Below are positions 1 through 7,449 of a stretch of 64,000 nt of DNA, piece by piece; position 1 is the stretch's first letter, and every line of letters begins with the position of its first letter. A program made the position numbers and the translations under genes. The stretch is from assembly GCA_021824145.1 (NCBI GenBank), contig JAKALM010000002.1:62001-126000 (forward strand), in the 5' to 3' direction. Origin of the DNA: Bacteroidota bacterium. GTDB taxonomy: Bacteria > Bacteroidota > Ignavibacteria > Ignavibacteriales > Ignavibacteriaceae. The notes beneath the pieces are model-generated. The model saw nothing but the letters and a program-made list of their open reading frames with translations. It did no database searches and was not told the DNA's origin.

Positions 1-990
1 CGATTTAACAATTCCATCACCAAAAGTTGATGAAAAATATGCTGGATCAACTAATTTGCCTTGAATAATATTTGATGGGAATCCAATTTTATAAATTAGC
101 AACCGCATGCCAAAACAATAGAGGGCTAAAATCAAAATTTTAATTAATCTGTATTTTAATTCAATAAATTCTTTTCTAAAACCAATAGCCAAAAATAATG
201 CTGCAATTATTATTAATATTGATTGAATTTGCCCCGTAAGTTGATAAAATGAATCTGCTGTTAAATTTAGTGTTGGTTTGAAAAAAGTAACATTCCCAAT
301 TTTATCATTTTGTTTATTTAATAAATCAAAAGAATATTTTCTGCCATCTCTAGTTTCCTCTGAAAAAGGTGAATAATTCAGATTTATTTGCGTTTTAAAT
401 TTATTTGAAAGTTCTTTTGAAAAATTGATTTGCTCAAAATATGGATTTTTAATTGTATAATGTTTTTCAATCGGCAAGCTTATTACAAAATAAAAGAGGT
501 CATTATCTGATAAAATTGTATCTGTAACTGTCAAATAAGTTGTTAAGTAACCATCATAAAAGTGTATATGGCCTGAAGGAAATGAAAGTGGAAGAATATC
601 ATTTTGTGGAATAGCAATTTTAGAATTCCATGCAATTAGTCTTCCATTAGGTGCTAGAATTTCAACCGAGTAATCGTCAAAATCTGAATTGTTCACAGCT
701 CTAATTAAAGCACCATAAGAATTGTTTCGCGGATTCAACACTTTCCGAAGTCTATTCTTTAAATCAATATTTTTTTCTAAAATTTTATTTTCTTTTTCAT
801 TAAGAATAGAATTTATTGAAGATTGAATTAATAGAATTTTATCGGAAAGAATTTTATTCCAATTATTCTCTAAATGTTGAACAAAATAAGGAGAGGCAAT
901 ACCAATTAAAATAATCAGAAGTAAAATAAAAAAGACGACAGCAAAATATTTTCTATCGCCTTTAATCTTATTAAAAAATCTCCCAAACAT
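1..990 (-). CDS. Membrane protein, N-terminal part (cut by window edge), probable sensor
   Basis: The reading frame is open from an ATG at 990 to the window edge, giving 330 residues with no stop. One membrane segment lies at about residues 15-32, followed by an extracytoplasmic-looking region of about 210 residues. A second hydrophobic stretch (about 250-265) and a third (about 277-290) precede the cut. This arrangement fits the input half of a large sensor protein, possibly a histidine kinase, but no kinase motif is inside the window, so the role is inference. The ATG overlaps the stop of the upstream DUF4783-like gene (TAATG), so the two are translationally coupled. Confidence 0.55.
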   Translation of the reverse strand, partial: MFGRFFNKIKGDRKYFAVVFFILLLIILIGIASPYFVQHLENNWNKILSDKILLIQSSINSILNEKENKILEKNIDLKNRLRKVLNPRNNSYGALIRAVNNSDFDDYSVEILAPNGRLIAWNSKIAIPQNDILPLSFPSGHIHFYDGYLTTYLTVTDTILSDNDLFYFVISLPIEKHYTIKNPYFEQINFSKELSNKFKTQINLNYSPFSEETRDGRKYSFDLLNKQNDKIGNVTFFKPTLNLTADSFYQLTGQIQSILIIIAALFLAIGFRKEFIELKYRLIKILILALYCFGMRLLIYKIGFPSNIIQGKLVDPAYFSSTFGDGIVKS

Positions 991-1445
991 TAATTAATAG
1001 TAATTTGAGTTATTTTCCATTTTTTGCCTGTATTCTTTAAAGAGACATAAACTTGTGCTTGGTCTCGTTTTCCTTTATAAATGTAATCATAGATGCCGGT
1101 AGAATACATTCCCGATTCATCTTCTTGTATATTGGATAAATTGAAAGAAACAGATTGATAATTTTTAAAATATTCATCTAGAACATAATATGCCTGGTTT
1201 GAACTGTAATAACCATTAACACCATTTGATAAACTTAAATAAATCTGTGAATCAAAATATTTTGAATAATTAGAAACATTTCTTTTTAAAACACCACTTT
1301 CTATTTTATGAAATACTAAAATAGCGTTTTCCTTAATACTATTTTTTTCTTGAATATTTTCCGTCCATCTTTCTTGTGCAAGATTTGAAAAGCATAACAG
1401 AACAAAAATAATTGAAACTGAAATAATTAAAATATTTCTATTCAT
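990..1445 (-). CDS. Exported DUF4783-like (NTF2-fold) protein
   Basis: 151 residues with an N-terminal signal peptide (hydrophobic core about 4-22, Ala-Gln near 23-24). The mature part matches the pattern of DUF4783 proteins of Bacteroidota and relatives, which adopt an SnoaL/NTF2-like fold. It has a helical start with K/N-rich text (SGVLKRNVSNYSKYFD), then GYYSSNQA, then a lysine-tryptophan end (GKKWKITQI). The biochemical function is unknown. It is probably secreted or periplasmic. Its stop codon shares a base with the start of the downstream membrane protein, which suggests a two-gene unit. Confidence 0.6.
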   Translation of the reverse strand: MNRNILIISVSIIFVLLCFSNLAQERWTENIQEKNSIKENAILVFHKIESGVLKRNVSNYSKYFDSQIYLSLSNGVNGYYSSNQAYYVLDEYFKNYQSVSFNLSNIQEDESGMYSTGIYDYIYKGKRDQAQVYVSLKNTGKKWKITQITIN

Positions 1446-1529
1446 TGCCGCAAAGTTAAATTGATTAATGAGTTAATTCGTTATTTTAAAAATCATCAAA
1501 TCAAAAATTATATGTTAATATATAACATC

Positions 1530-2342
1530 TTAATGTCTATTTAAAGAATTGCTATTTAAAGAATTTCGTACCAATGGAACAACTTTAGTTTTAAGTTCTA
1601 CATTACCTTTTACTGTTTGGAAAGCCCAATCAAAAACTATTCTAGTAGAAGTTATATTTTTAATCCTAATTTTAGCGTAATGATTATCCCAAGTCCAAAT
1701 AACATAAGTATGGCCAACACTTGCTACCTCATCTTTAGTTGGAGACCAGCCAGAAGTTGGGGCGTAAGGAATATCATAAATATCATTTGTTGGTCCCATA
1801 TCCTGAATATCGCTGTCATTCCAAACATCAACATAAAAACTGCCATTGTAATTTTCAAAAAAGAAATCGGAAGAAATATCGTTATACGGAACAACTGAAA
1901 AAGTTGTAAATGAAAACCCGGAAGTGCTTGGATATTTTCGATAATCAAAAATTGATACATTAAATCCTTCGGGTCTTGGCGTAGCGCTTACATTATCATA
2001 ACTCAAATCACTTTCATTTCCATTATAATCATACGCAGTTACAGCATAATAAAAGGTAGTTCCATTAGATGCGCCATAATCAGAATAATAATTATTTGTT
2101 GTTGACCCAAGTAAAGTATACTTGCCGTTGTAACTATAAGCATAATAAATATTATAACCGGCAACATCTCTTTCATGATTGTAATTCCAAGATATATTAA
2201 CTTGGTTATCGCCATTTACAACAGTTAAACCAGTAGGAGGTGAAGGTGGTGTGTTATCAATTTTCATAAAATCATTATTTTGACACGCAGCGAAGATAAA
2301 AATTGATAAAAATGATATAATATAAAGTGATTTCTTTTTCAT
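1530..2342 (-). CDS. Lipoprotein with fibronectin type III domain
   Basis: 270 residues. The first 20 form a lipoprotein signal peptide with lipobox FAAC (Cys20), so it is predicted to be lipid-anchored. Residues about 32-120 read as one fibronectin type III domain: PPSPPTGLTVVNGDNQVNISW, then a DVAGYNIYYA stretch, then YYAVTAYDYNGNES. The remaining 150 residues are rich in Asp, Tyr and Trp, look like beta structure, and I do not recognise them. FnIII lipoproteins are common at the surface of this bacterial group and usually serve in adhesion or binding of polymers, but nothing here shows the ligand. It is followed by about 140 bases of non-coding DNA before pyrC. Confidence 0.65.
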   Translation of the reverse strand: MKKKSLYIISFLSIFIFAACQNNDFMKIDNTPPSPPTGLTVVNGDNQVNISWNYNHERDVAGYNIYYAYSYNGKYTLLGSTTNNYYSDYGASNGTTFYYAVTAYDYNGNESDLSYDNVSATPRPEGFNVSIFDYRKYPSTSGFSFTTFSVVPYNDISSDFFFENYNGSFYVDVWNDSDIQDMGPTNDIYDIPYAPTSGWSPTKDEVASVGHTYVIWTWDNHYAKIRIKNITSTRIVFDWAFQTVKGNVELKTKVVPLVRNSLNSNSLNRH

Positions 2343-2484
2343 TTTATTGCCTCTTCAATTTAGATCAATTTTAAGAAGCCAAAATGAATGCCATTGTATT
2401 ATTAAGTTTTTTGAAGATTTAGTTGGAACTCGAGATTTAATTTGTATTTTTTAATATACAAGATGTATAGAATTTATTAATATC

Positions 2485-3777
2485 TTACAGCTTAATAAAC
2501 TTATCTTTATAAAACATTAATTTGTTGTTAACCGTTGCCACTGGTTTACCAGTTAACAATCTTTTATCAAATGGTGAGTTTTTTGATTTGCTTTTGGATC
2601 TGCTTAAATCAACCGTCCAAATTTCATCCAAATCTAAAATTGTAAAATTTGCTTTTTCTCCAACTTCAAATTTTGGAATTGGAATATTTAAAATCTTTCT
2701 TGGATTGATTGCCATTTTTTCAATCAATTTTTCTAAACTTAGTATTTTTTTATGAAATAGTTCGGTCAACGACAATCCAATTTGAGTCTCGAGCCCAATT
2801 ATTCCATTTGGTGCATATTCAAACTCTGCTTCTTTTTCTTCAAGTGAATGTGGTGCATGATCGCTTGCAATACAGTCAATTGTTCCATCTTGAAGGCCAA
2901 GAAGTATTTCATTAACGTCGTTTTGTGTTCTTAGAGGCGGATTCATTTTTGTATTTGTGTCATATGTTCTAACAGCATCATCAGTTAAAGTAAAATGATG
3001 AGGCGTAACTTCTGCTGTAATTCTTAATCCTTTTTTCTTTGCTTCTCGAACCATCTCAACAGATTTTTTTGTACTGATATGAGCAATATGAATTCTTCCA
3101 CCGGTATATTCGGATACAATAATATCTCTCATTACAATTAAATCTTCAGCAATTGATGGAATTGGAGGCAAGCCAAGCATTGTTGAATTTAATCCTTCAT
3201 TCATTGCACCGCCTGCAAGAGATTCATCTTCACAATGTTCAATTATTGGAAGGTCAAACATATTTGAATATTCCAATGCTCTTTTTAAAATACCAGCGGT
3301 TTTAACTGCAGATCCATCATCCGAAAAACCTTTAACTCCAGCTTCTTTTAATTCTGCCATAGGAGAAATTACTTCGCCTTTTCGCCCAAGAGTTGCTGCT
3401 CCTATTACTTCAACATCTACAAGATGATTTGCGGCTTGTTTTTTTATGAATTCAACAACCTCTGCTGTGTCAACTGCAGGTTCAGTATTAGGCATACAAG
3501 CTATACCAGTGAATCCTCCATTTGCTGCTGCATTGCAACCAGTTAAAACTGTTTCTTCGTCCTCCCTGCCAGGTTCTCTAAGATGCACATGCATATCAAA
3601 AAAGCCGGGAGTGATTACTTTTCCCGAAAAATCATATTCGTGAGAATCATTTTTATCTTCTTTAGTAAGATTTCCAATTTTTGAAATAATTCCATCGGTC
3701 AAAAGGATGTCAATTCCCTTTCGATTTAAATTTTGGTTTGGATTAATTAAAGTTACATTTTTTAATATCGTTTTCAT
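2485..3777 (-). CDS. pyrC: Dihydroorotase
   Basis: 430 residues, the usual length for class I dihydroorotase, which cyclises carbamoyl-aspartate to dihydroorotate in pyrimidine synthesis. The metal-binding HxH (His63, His65) lies in DMHVHLREPGREDEET. The later metal or substrate residues are in IIEHCED, AHIST, TPHHF and SDHAPH (about residue 305-312), so all expected active-site parts are present and the enzyme should be active. It is the third gene of pyrR-pyrB-pyrC, with 11 bases between pyrB and pyrC. Control is expected through the PyrR leader upstream of pyrR. Confidence 0.95.
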   Translation of the reverse strand: MKTILKNVTLINPNQNLNRKGIDILLTDGIISKIGNLTKEDKNDSHEYDFSGKVITPGFFDMHVHLREPGREDEETVLTGCNAAANGGFTGIACMPNTEPAVDTAEVVEFIKKQAANHLVDVEVIGAATLGRKGEVISPMAELKEAGVKGFSDDGSAVKTAGILKRALEYSNMFDLPIIEHCEDESLAGGAMNEGLNSTMLGLPPIPSIAEDLIVMRDIIVSEYTGGRIHIAHISTKKSVEMVREAKKKGLRITAEVTPHHFTLTDDAVRTYDTNTKMNPPLRTQNDVNEILLGLQDGTIDCIASDHAPHSLEEKEAEFEYAPNGIIGLETQIGLSLTELFHKKILSLEKLIEKMAINPRKILNIPIPKFEVGEKANFTILDLDEIWTVDLSRSKSKSKNSPFDKRLLTGKPVATVNNKLMFYKDKFIKL

Positions 3778-3788
3778 TAAAAACCTAT

Positions 3789-4709
3789 TTAGTTTAAAGT
3801 TCCCAAAAGATATAAGACCGCCATTCTTATTGCTACGCCATTTGTAACTTGTTGTAAGATTATTTGATTTAAACCATCGGCAACTGCGGAAGATAATTCA
3901 ACACCTCTGTTAATTGGACCAGGATGAAGTATCAAAATATCTTTTCCGTTTTTTTCTAACCTTTCCTCGGTAATACCAAAATACTTTGCATATTCTCTAA
4001 TTGATGGAAAGTATTCTCGAGCTTTCCTTTCAAGTTGAATACGTAAAACATTTAGTACATCGTTTTCTTGAATTGCTTCATCAATGTTGTGAATTACCTT
4101 AACACCAAGTTCTTCTATATAGCGAGGAATCATTGTTAGAGGACCGCATACCGAAACATCCGCACCCATGGTTTTCAAACCATAAATATTTGATAACGCA
4201 ACTCGGCTGTGTGCAATATCTCCCACAATGCAAACTTTCAATCCTTCAAGCCGTCTTAATTTTTCTCTAATTGAATACATATCCAATAAAGCTTGAGTTG
4301 GATGTTCATGAATTCCATCTCCAGCATTAATAATATTTGCATCACAAATTTTTGTTAAGAACAAAGGTGAACCTGCGGCAGAATGCCTGACAACAACCAT
4401 ATCAACTTTCATCGCTTCGATGTTTCTCATCGTATCTTTGAATGATTCACCTTTACTAACGCTGCTTGATGAAACAGCAAAATTTATTGAATCAGCTGAT
4501 AGTCTTTTTTCAGCAAGTTCAAATGAAATGCGAGTTCGGGTTGAATTTTCGTAAAATAAATTGACAACTGTTTTACCTTGAAGAGTTGGAACTCTTTTAA
4601 TTGGTCTTTCTAAAACTTCTCTAAATGTAGTAGCTGTATCCAAAATTAGCTGAATATCTTCTTTAGGAACACCTTGAAGCCCTAATAAATGTTTGCTAGA
4701 TAGCGGCAT
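3789..4709 (-). CDS. pyrB: Aspartate carbamoyltransferase catalytic subunit
   Basis: 306 residues, normal for the catalytic chain. The carbamoyl-phosphate loop STRTR is at residues 56-60. SSVSKGES carries the neighbouring-subunit Ser/Lys loop, HEHPTQALLD supplies the central His and Gln, and HPGPINRG near the end is the second carbamoyl-phosphate contact. It joins carbamoyl phosphate to aspartate. No pyrI regulatory chain is adjacent, so it belongs to the pyrB type found beside pyrC, where the two proteins often form a complex (family knowledge, not shown here). It lies 19 bases after pyrR. Confidence 0.95.
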   Translation of the reverse strand: MPLSSKHLLGLQGVPKEDIQLILDTATTFREVLERPIKRVPTLQGKTVVNLFYENSTRTRISFELAEKRLSADSINFAVSSSSVSKGESFKDTMRNIEAMKVDMVVVRHSAAGSPLFLTKICDANIINAGDGIHEHPTQALLDMYSIREKLRRLEGLKVCIVGDIAHSRVALSNIYGLKTMGADVSVCGPLTMIPRYIEELGVKVIHNIDEAIQENDVLNVLRIQLERKAREYFPSIREYAKYFGITEERLEKNGKDILILHPGPINRGVELSSAVADGLNQIILQQVTNGVAIRMAVLYLLGTLN

Positions 4710-4728
4710 AAATACTCTCTTATAAAAT

Positions 4729-5274
4729 TTATTCTTCTTTAGAATCTATAACATAAATTGAATCTTCACCATCAATTTCTACCATTTTTACTTTTATTTC
4801 TTCATCATTAGAAGTAGGAACATTTTTCCCAACATAATCAGCTCTAATTGGAAGTTCTCGATGCCCTCTATCAATTAAAACGCATAGTTGAATTGTGTTG
4901 GGACGGCCGAGATCCATAATAGCATTAAGCGCTGAACGCACTGTTCTTCCTGTAAATAAAACATCATCAATCAAAATTATATTCTTATCATTTATATCAA
5001 ATGTAATATTGGAAACAGAAACTTCCGGCTGCTTTAACCGAACTCGAAAATCATCACGATATAAAGTTACATCTAAAACCCCAAGCGGCAGTTCAATTTT
5101 TTCAATTTCTTTAATTTTTGAAAAAATTCTATTCGCTAAAAATTCTCCTCTGGTTCTCATACCCATCAATACCAAATTTTGCGAACCTTTATTTCTTTCC
5201 AAAATTTCGTGCGCAATTCTGGTAATAATTCTGTTTAAGCCGGCTTGATCTACTATTTTTGATTTTATTTTCAT
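4729..5274 (-). CDS. pyrR: Bifunctional pyr operon regulator / uracil phosphoribosyltransferase PyrR
   Basis: 181 residues with a type I phosphoribosyltransferase fold. The PRPP-binding motif IILIDDVLFTGRT lies at about 99-111 and the MGMRTRGEFLANRI segment at 38-50 is typical of PyrR. In well-studied bacteria PyrR senses UMP/UTP and binds a conserved RNA loop in pyr leaders, turning pyrimidine synthesis down, and some PyrR also make UMP from uracil. The gene is first in pyrR-pyrB-pyrC, and its own leader (5275-5400) holds a matching RNA motif, which supports an RNA-binding regulator role rather than salvage alone. Confidence 0.92.
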   Translation of the reverse strand: MKIKSKIVDQAGLNRIITRIAHEILERNKGSQNLVLMGMRTRGEFLANRIFSKIKEIEKIELPLGVLDVTLYRDDFRVRLKQPEVSVSNITFDINDKNIILIDDVLFTGRTVRSALNAIMDLGRPNTIQLCVLIDRGHRELPIRADYVGKNVPTSNDEEIKVKMVEIDGEDSIYVIDSKEE

Positions 5275-5278
5275 ATAT

Positions 5279-5310
5279 AAAAAATCCTCTTTGGCTAAAT
5301 GCCGCAGAGG
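5279..5310 (-). promoter_or_regulatory. Hairpin before pyrR: terminator-like and hides the Shine-Dalgarno
   Basis: On the minus strand CCTCT (5310-5306) pairs with AGAGG (5290-5286). An inner GGC/GCC pair (5303-5301 with 5295-5293) closes an ATTTA loop. The 3' arm is followed by A and six T, which resembles an intrinsic terminator. The same 3' arm, AGAGGA, is the only good Shine-Dalgarno for the pyrR ATG at 5274. Folding could therefore stop transcription, block ribosomes, or both. Which mechanism operates cannot be told from sequence. Confidence 0.6.
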
Positions 5311-5342
5311 TTCTCATTTTAATTTCTATTTTTTATTTTCAT

Positions 5343-5373
5343 CCTTTTCCATCTCTCTGGATAGAGTTAAAGG
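5343..5373 (-). promoter_or_regulatory. PyrR-binding RNA element in the pyr leader
   Basis: Read on the minus strand, a lower stem CCTTT (5373-5369) with AAAGG (5347-5343) carries an upper UCC...GGA stem around the loop AGAGAGAU. The core UCCAGAGAGA is close to the PyrR-recognition loop described for pyr operons of Bacillus and others (UCCAGAGAGG). It sits about 70 bases before pyrR and is transcribed with it, exactly where a PyrR target should be. Confidence 0.75.
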
Positions 5374-5441
5374 TCATTTAATTAACAATACAAAACTAAA
5401 ACTAATCACTTTAAAAGTAAATACTCGAATTAAAGAGAAAT

Positions 5442-5469
5442 AAAAAAAGGGATCCTTTTAAGATCCCTT
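5442..5469 (-). terminator. Intrinsic terminator after the OmpA gene
   Basis: AAGGGATC (5447-5454) and GATCCCTT (5462-5469) form a perfect 8-base-pair stem with a 7-base loop. On the minus strand the stem is followed by a run of T (complement of 5442-5448). It lies 19 bases past the stop of the minus-strand OmpA gene and separates it from the pyr leader. Confidence 0.85.
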
Positions 5470-5487
5470 AAGTTAAAATTATAAAAA

Positions 5488-6630
5488 CTATTTATTTAAA
5501 ATTTTAAATTCTATTCTTCTATTTAAAGCTCGTCCTTCAGCAGTTTTATTAGACATTACCGGATTTGAAGATCCTAAACCAACAGTAGTAAGTCTATCTG
5601 ATGAAACACCTTTAGAAACTAAAAATTTCTTAACGGTTTCGGCTCTTTCTAAGGATAATTTTTGGTTAGCTTTTTCTGAACCAAGATTATCAGTATATCC
5701 TTGGATCTCAACCTTAATATCCGGATGGGTCAATAAAATTTCGGCTGCGTTGTATAAAATTGGAAGTGATTCTGGGCGTAATGAAGTTTTACCAAAATCA
5801 AAATTAACTCCAATTAAAACCCAATTGCTTGGAGGAGTTGTACTGCCACCAACAACTGTAGGCGTATTACGCTTTACTATATCTTCAATTCTATTGTAAT
5901 CAACTTCAGTTGGCTGAGTTTGATATTTCTTAACTATATCTTCAATTTTCGCATAATCAACAGCGCTAATTCCTTCATATTCATCATTCAAATGTGATCT
6001 TTCACCTTTTGCAAAGTAATATAAAAGACCAACATTCATGGTCATATAAGTATCTGTGTTTCCCCCTAGAAGTCCACCTGAATTTGTACCATATGCGCCA
6101 TCAAATTTACTTGTTGTAACGGTACTATAACCTAATTCAGTATTAAGTTTCCAATTTTTCCCAAGATTCCATTCTGCACCAAAACTAAAATTAAGTTTAT
6201 AGTCAGTATCAGATTTATTTAAATTTGCTGTAGGCGAATTTTTTACAGTATAAGCAACACCGCCCACTCCAACTCCTAAAAATGGAGAAATTGGTTCAAC
6301 AGGAGCTAAGTAGTAAAGTAAATCAAAATTTCCTGCAATTGTATTGTTTGTAACTTTAACTGCACCAACTTTCCCTTCAAATTGAAGAAAATTTCCATTT
6401 AATCTTACACCTACGTGCTCAGAAAAGTTTCTTTGAATTGAAAGATAACCTCCAAAATTTCCAGCGCCTGTAACTGTTGTATTTGTGCTTACATATCTGT
6501 CAAAAATTCCACCAAATCCAAATGCCCAGCTATTTTGTGCCAGCCAATCATATCTTGCACTAGTTTGTGCGTATGATGTAGCGAGAAATGAAAACAATGT
6601 CATAATGCAGGCAAATACTATTTTTTTCAT
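5488..6630 (-). CDS. OmpA-family outer membrane protein
   Basis: 380 residues. The first 21 form a signal peptide ending at Tyr-Ala-Gln. Residues about 25-210 read as an eight-strand-type beta barrel (alternating aromatic and Gly-rich strands such as NFGGYLSIQRNFSEHVGVRLNG shortened here to its pattern). A linker with two near-identical copies of a KIEDIVK..TQPTEVDYN motif follows (about 220-260). The OmpA/MotB C-terminal domain occupies about 270-380, with GYTDNLGSEKANQKLSLERA and GLGSSNP. That domain binds diaminopimelate peptidoglycan and ties the outer membrane to the wall, consistent with the DAP-type MurE encoded nearby. It is a single-gene unit with its own terminator. Confidence 0.88.
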   Translation of the reverse strand: MKKIVFACIMTLFSFLATSYAQTSARYDWLAQNSWAFGFGGIFDRYVSTNTTVTGAGNFGGYLSIQRNFSEHVGVRLNGNFLQFEGKVGAVKVTNNTIAGNFDLLYYLAPVEPISPFLGVGVGGVAYTVKNSPTANLNKSDTDYKLNFSFGAEWNLGKNWKLNTELGYSTVTTSKFDGAYGTNSGGLLGGNTDTYMTMNVGLLYYFAKGERSHLNDEYEGISAVDYAKIEDIVKKYQTQPTEVDYNRIEDIVKRNTPTVVGGSTTPPSNWVLIGVNFDFGKTSLRPESLPILYNAAEILLTHPDIKVEIQGYTDNLGSEKANQKLSLERAETVKKFLVSKGVSSDRLTTVGLGSSNPVMSNKTAEGRALNRRIEFKILNK

Positions 6631-6849
6631 CTATTCTCCAAATATTTTATTTTAAATTGTTATTAAAAAGTTATATTAATTTTATAATAACAATCCTTTC
6701 TATCTTAAGTTATTTGAATATTTTGTTAAAAACAATATTTAATATAAATAATTTTATAATTGTGATTATGATTTTGGATTTTTTGAATCAAGAGATTAAT
6801 TTAGTTTTTTGTATTTTTAAATAATGATTAAATAAAAATTTATTACCTT

Positions 6850-6924
6850 CGGGGTGTAGCGCAGCCCGGTTAGCGCGCTTCGTTCGGGACGAAGAGGTCC
6901 CCGGTTCGAATCCGGGCACCCCGA
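6850..6924 (+). tRNA. tRNA-Pro (anticodon CGG)
   Basis: The acceptor stem CGGGGTG (6850-6856) pairs with CACCCCG (6917-6923). The anticodon stem CTTCG/CGAAG encloses the loop TTCGGGA, which gives anticodon CGG. The T arm is CCCGG-TTCGAAT-CCGGG, and A6924 is the discriminator. The CCA end is not encoded. yajQ begins 20 bases downstream and may share its transcript. Confidence 0.96.
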
Positions 6925-6944
6925 CAACAAAACGAGACAAACAA

Positions 6945-7442
6945 ATGGCACAAAATCATTCTTTCGATATTGTTTCAGAAATAGATTTTCAAGAAGCTGA
7001 TAATGCGGTTAACCAAGCTATTAAAGAAATTCATCAGCGGTATGATTTGAAAGACTCTCAAACCGAAATTGAATTGAATAAAAAAGACAAATTTATTTCT
7101 ATTAATACTAGAGATGATTATTCCTTAAAGGCCAGCATCGATATTCTTCAAACCAAATTTATAAGAAGAGGAATTTCTGTGAAAGCTTTAAAAATTGGAG
7201 AGCCTGAACCTGCAGCTAGCGGTAGATTAAAATTAAGAATTGATCTCCAAAGCGGAATTTCTACGGAGAACGCGAAAATTATCACTAAAATGATTAAAGA
7301 TTCTAAACTAAAAGTTAACGCACAAATTCAAGATGAACAAATACGCGTGCAAGCTCCCAAAATAGACGATCTTCAAGCGGTAATTAAAATGGTTAAAGAA
7401 GCTGAGTTAAGTTTTCCTACACAATTCGTTAACATGAAATAG
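6945..7442 (+). CDS. yajQ: YajQ family nucleotide-binding protein
   Basis: 165 residues, the standard YajQ length. It opens with the family signature SFDIVSEIDFQEADNAV and continues with QRYDLKDSQTEIEL and, near the end, a second ferredoxin-like half (KVNAQIQDEQIRVQ, then AELSFPTQFVNMK). YajQ proteins have two ferredoxin-like domains and bind nucleotides. In Xanthomonas and Pseudomonas relatives bind cyclic di-GMP and influence transcription, but whether this one does is unknown. No strong Shine-Dalgarno precedes the ATG, and the gene follows tRNA-Pro by 20 bases on the same strand. Confidence 0.93.
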   Translation: MAQNHSFDIVSEIDFQEADNAVNQAIKEIHQRYDLKDSQTEIELNKKDKFISINTRDDYSLKASIDILQTKFIRRGISVKALKIGEPEPAASGRLKLRIDLQSGISTENAKIITKMIKDSKLKVNAQIQDEQIRVQAPKIDDLQAVIKMVKEAELSFPTQFVNMK

Positions 7443-7449
7443 CTTTTAG

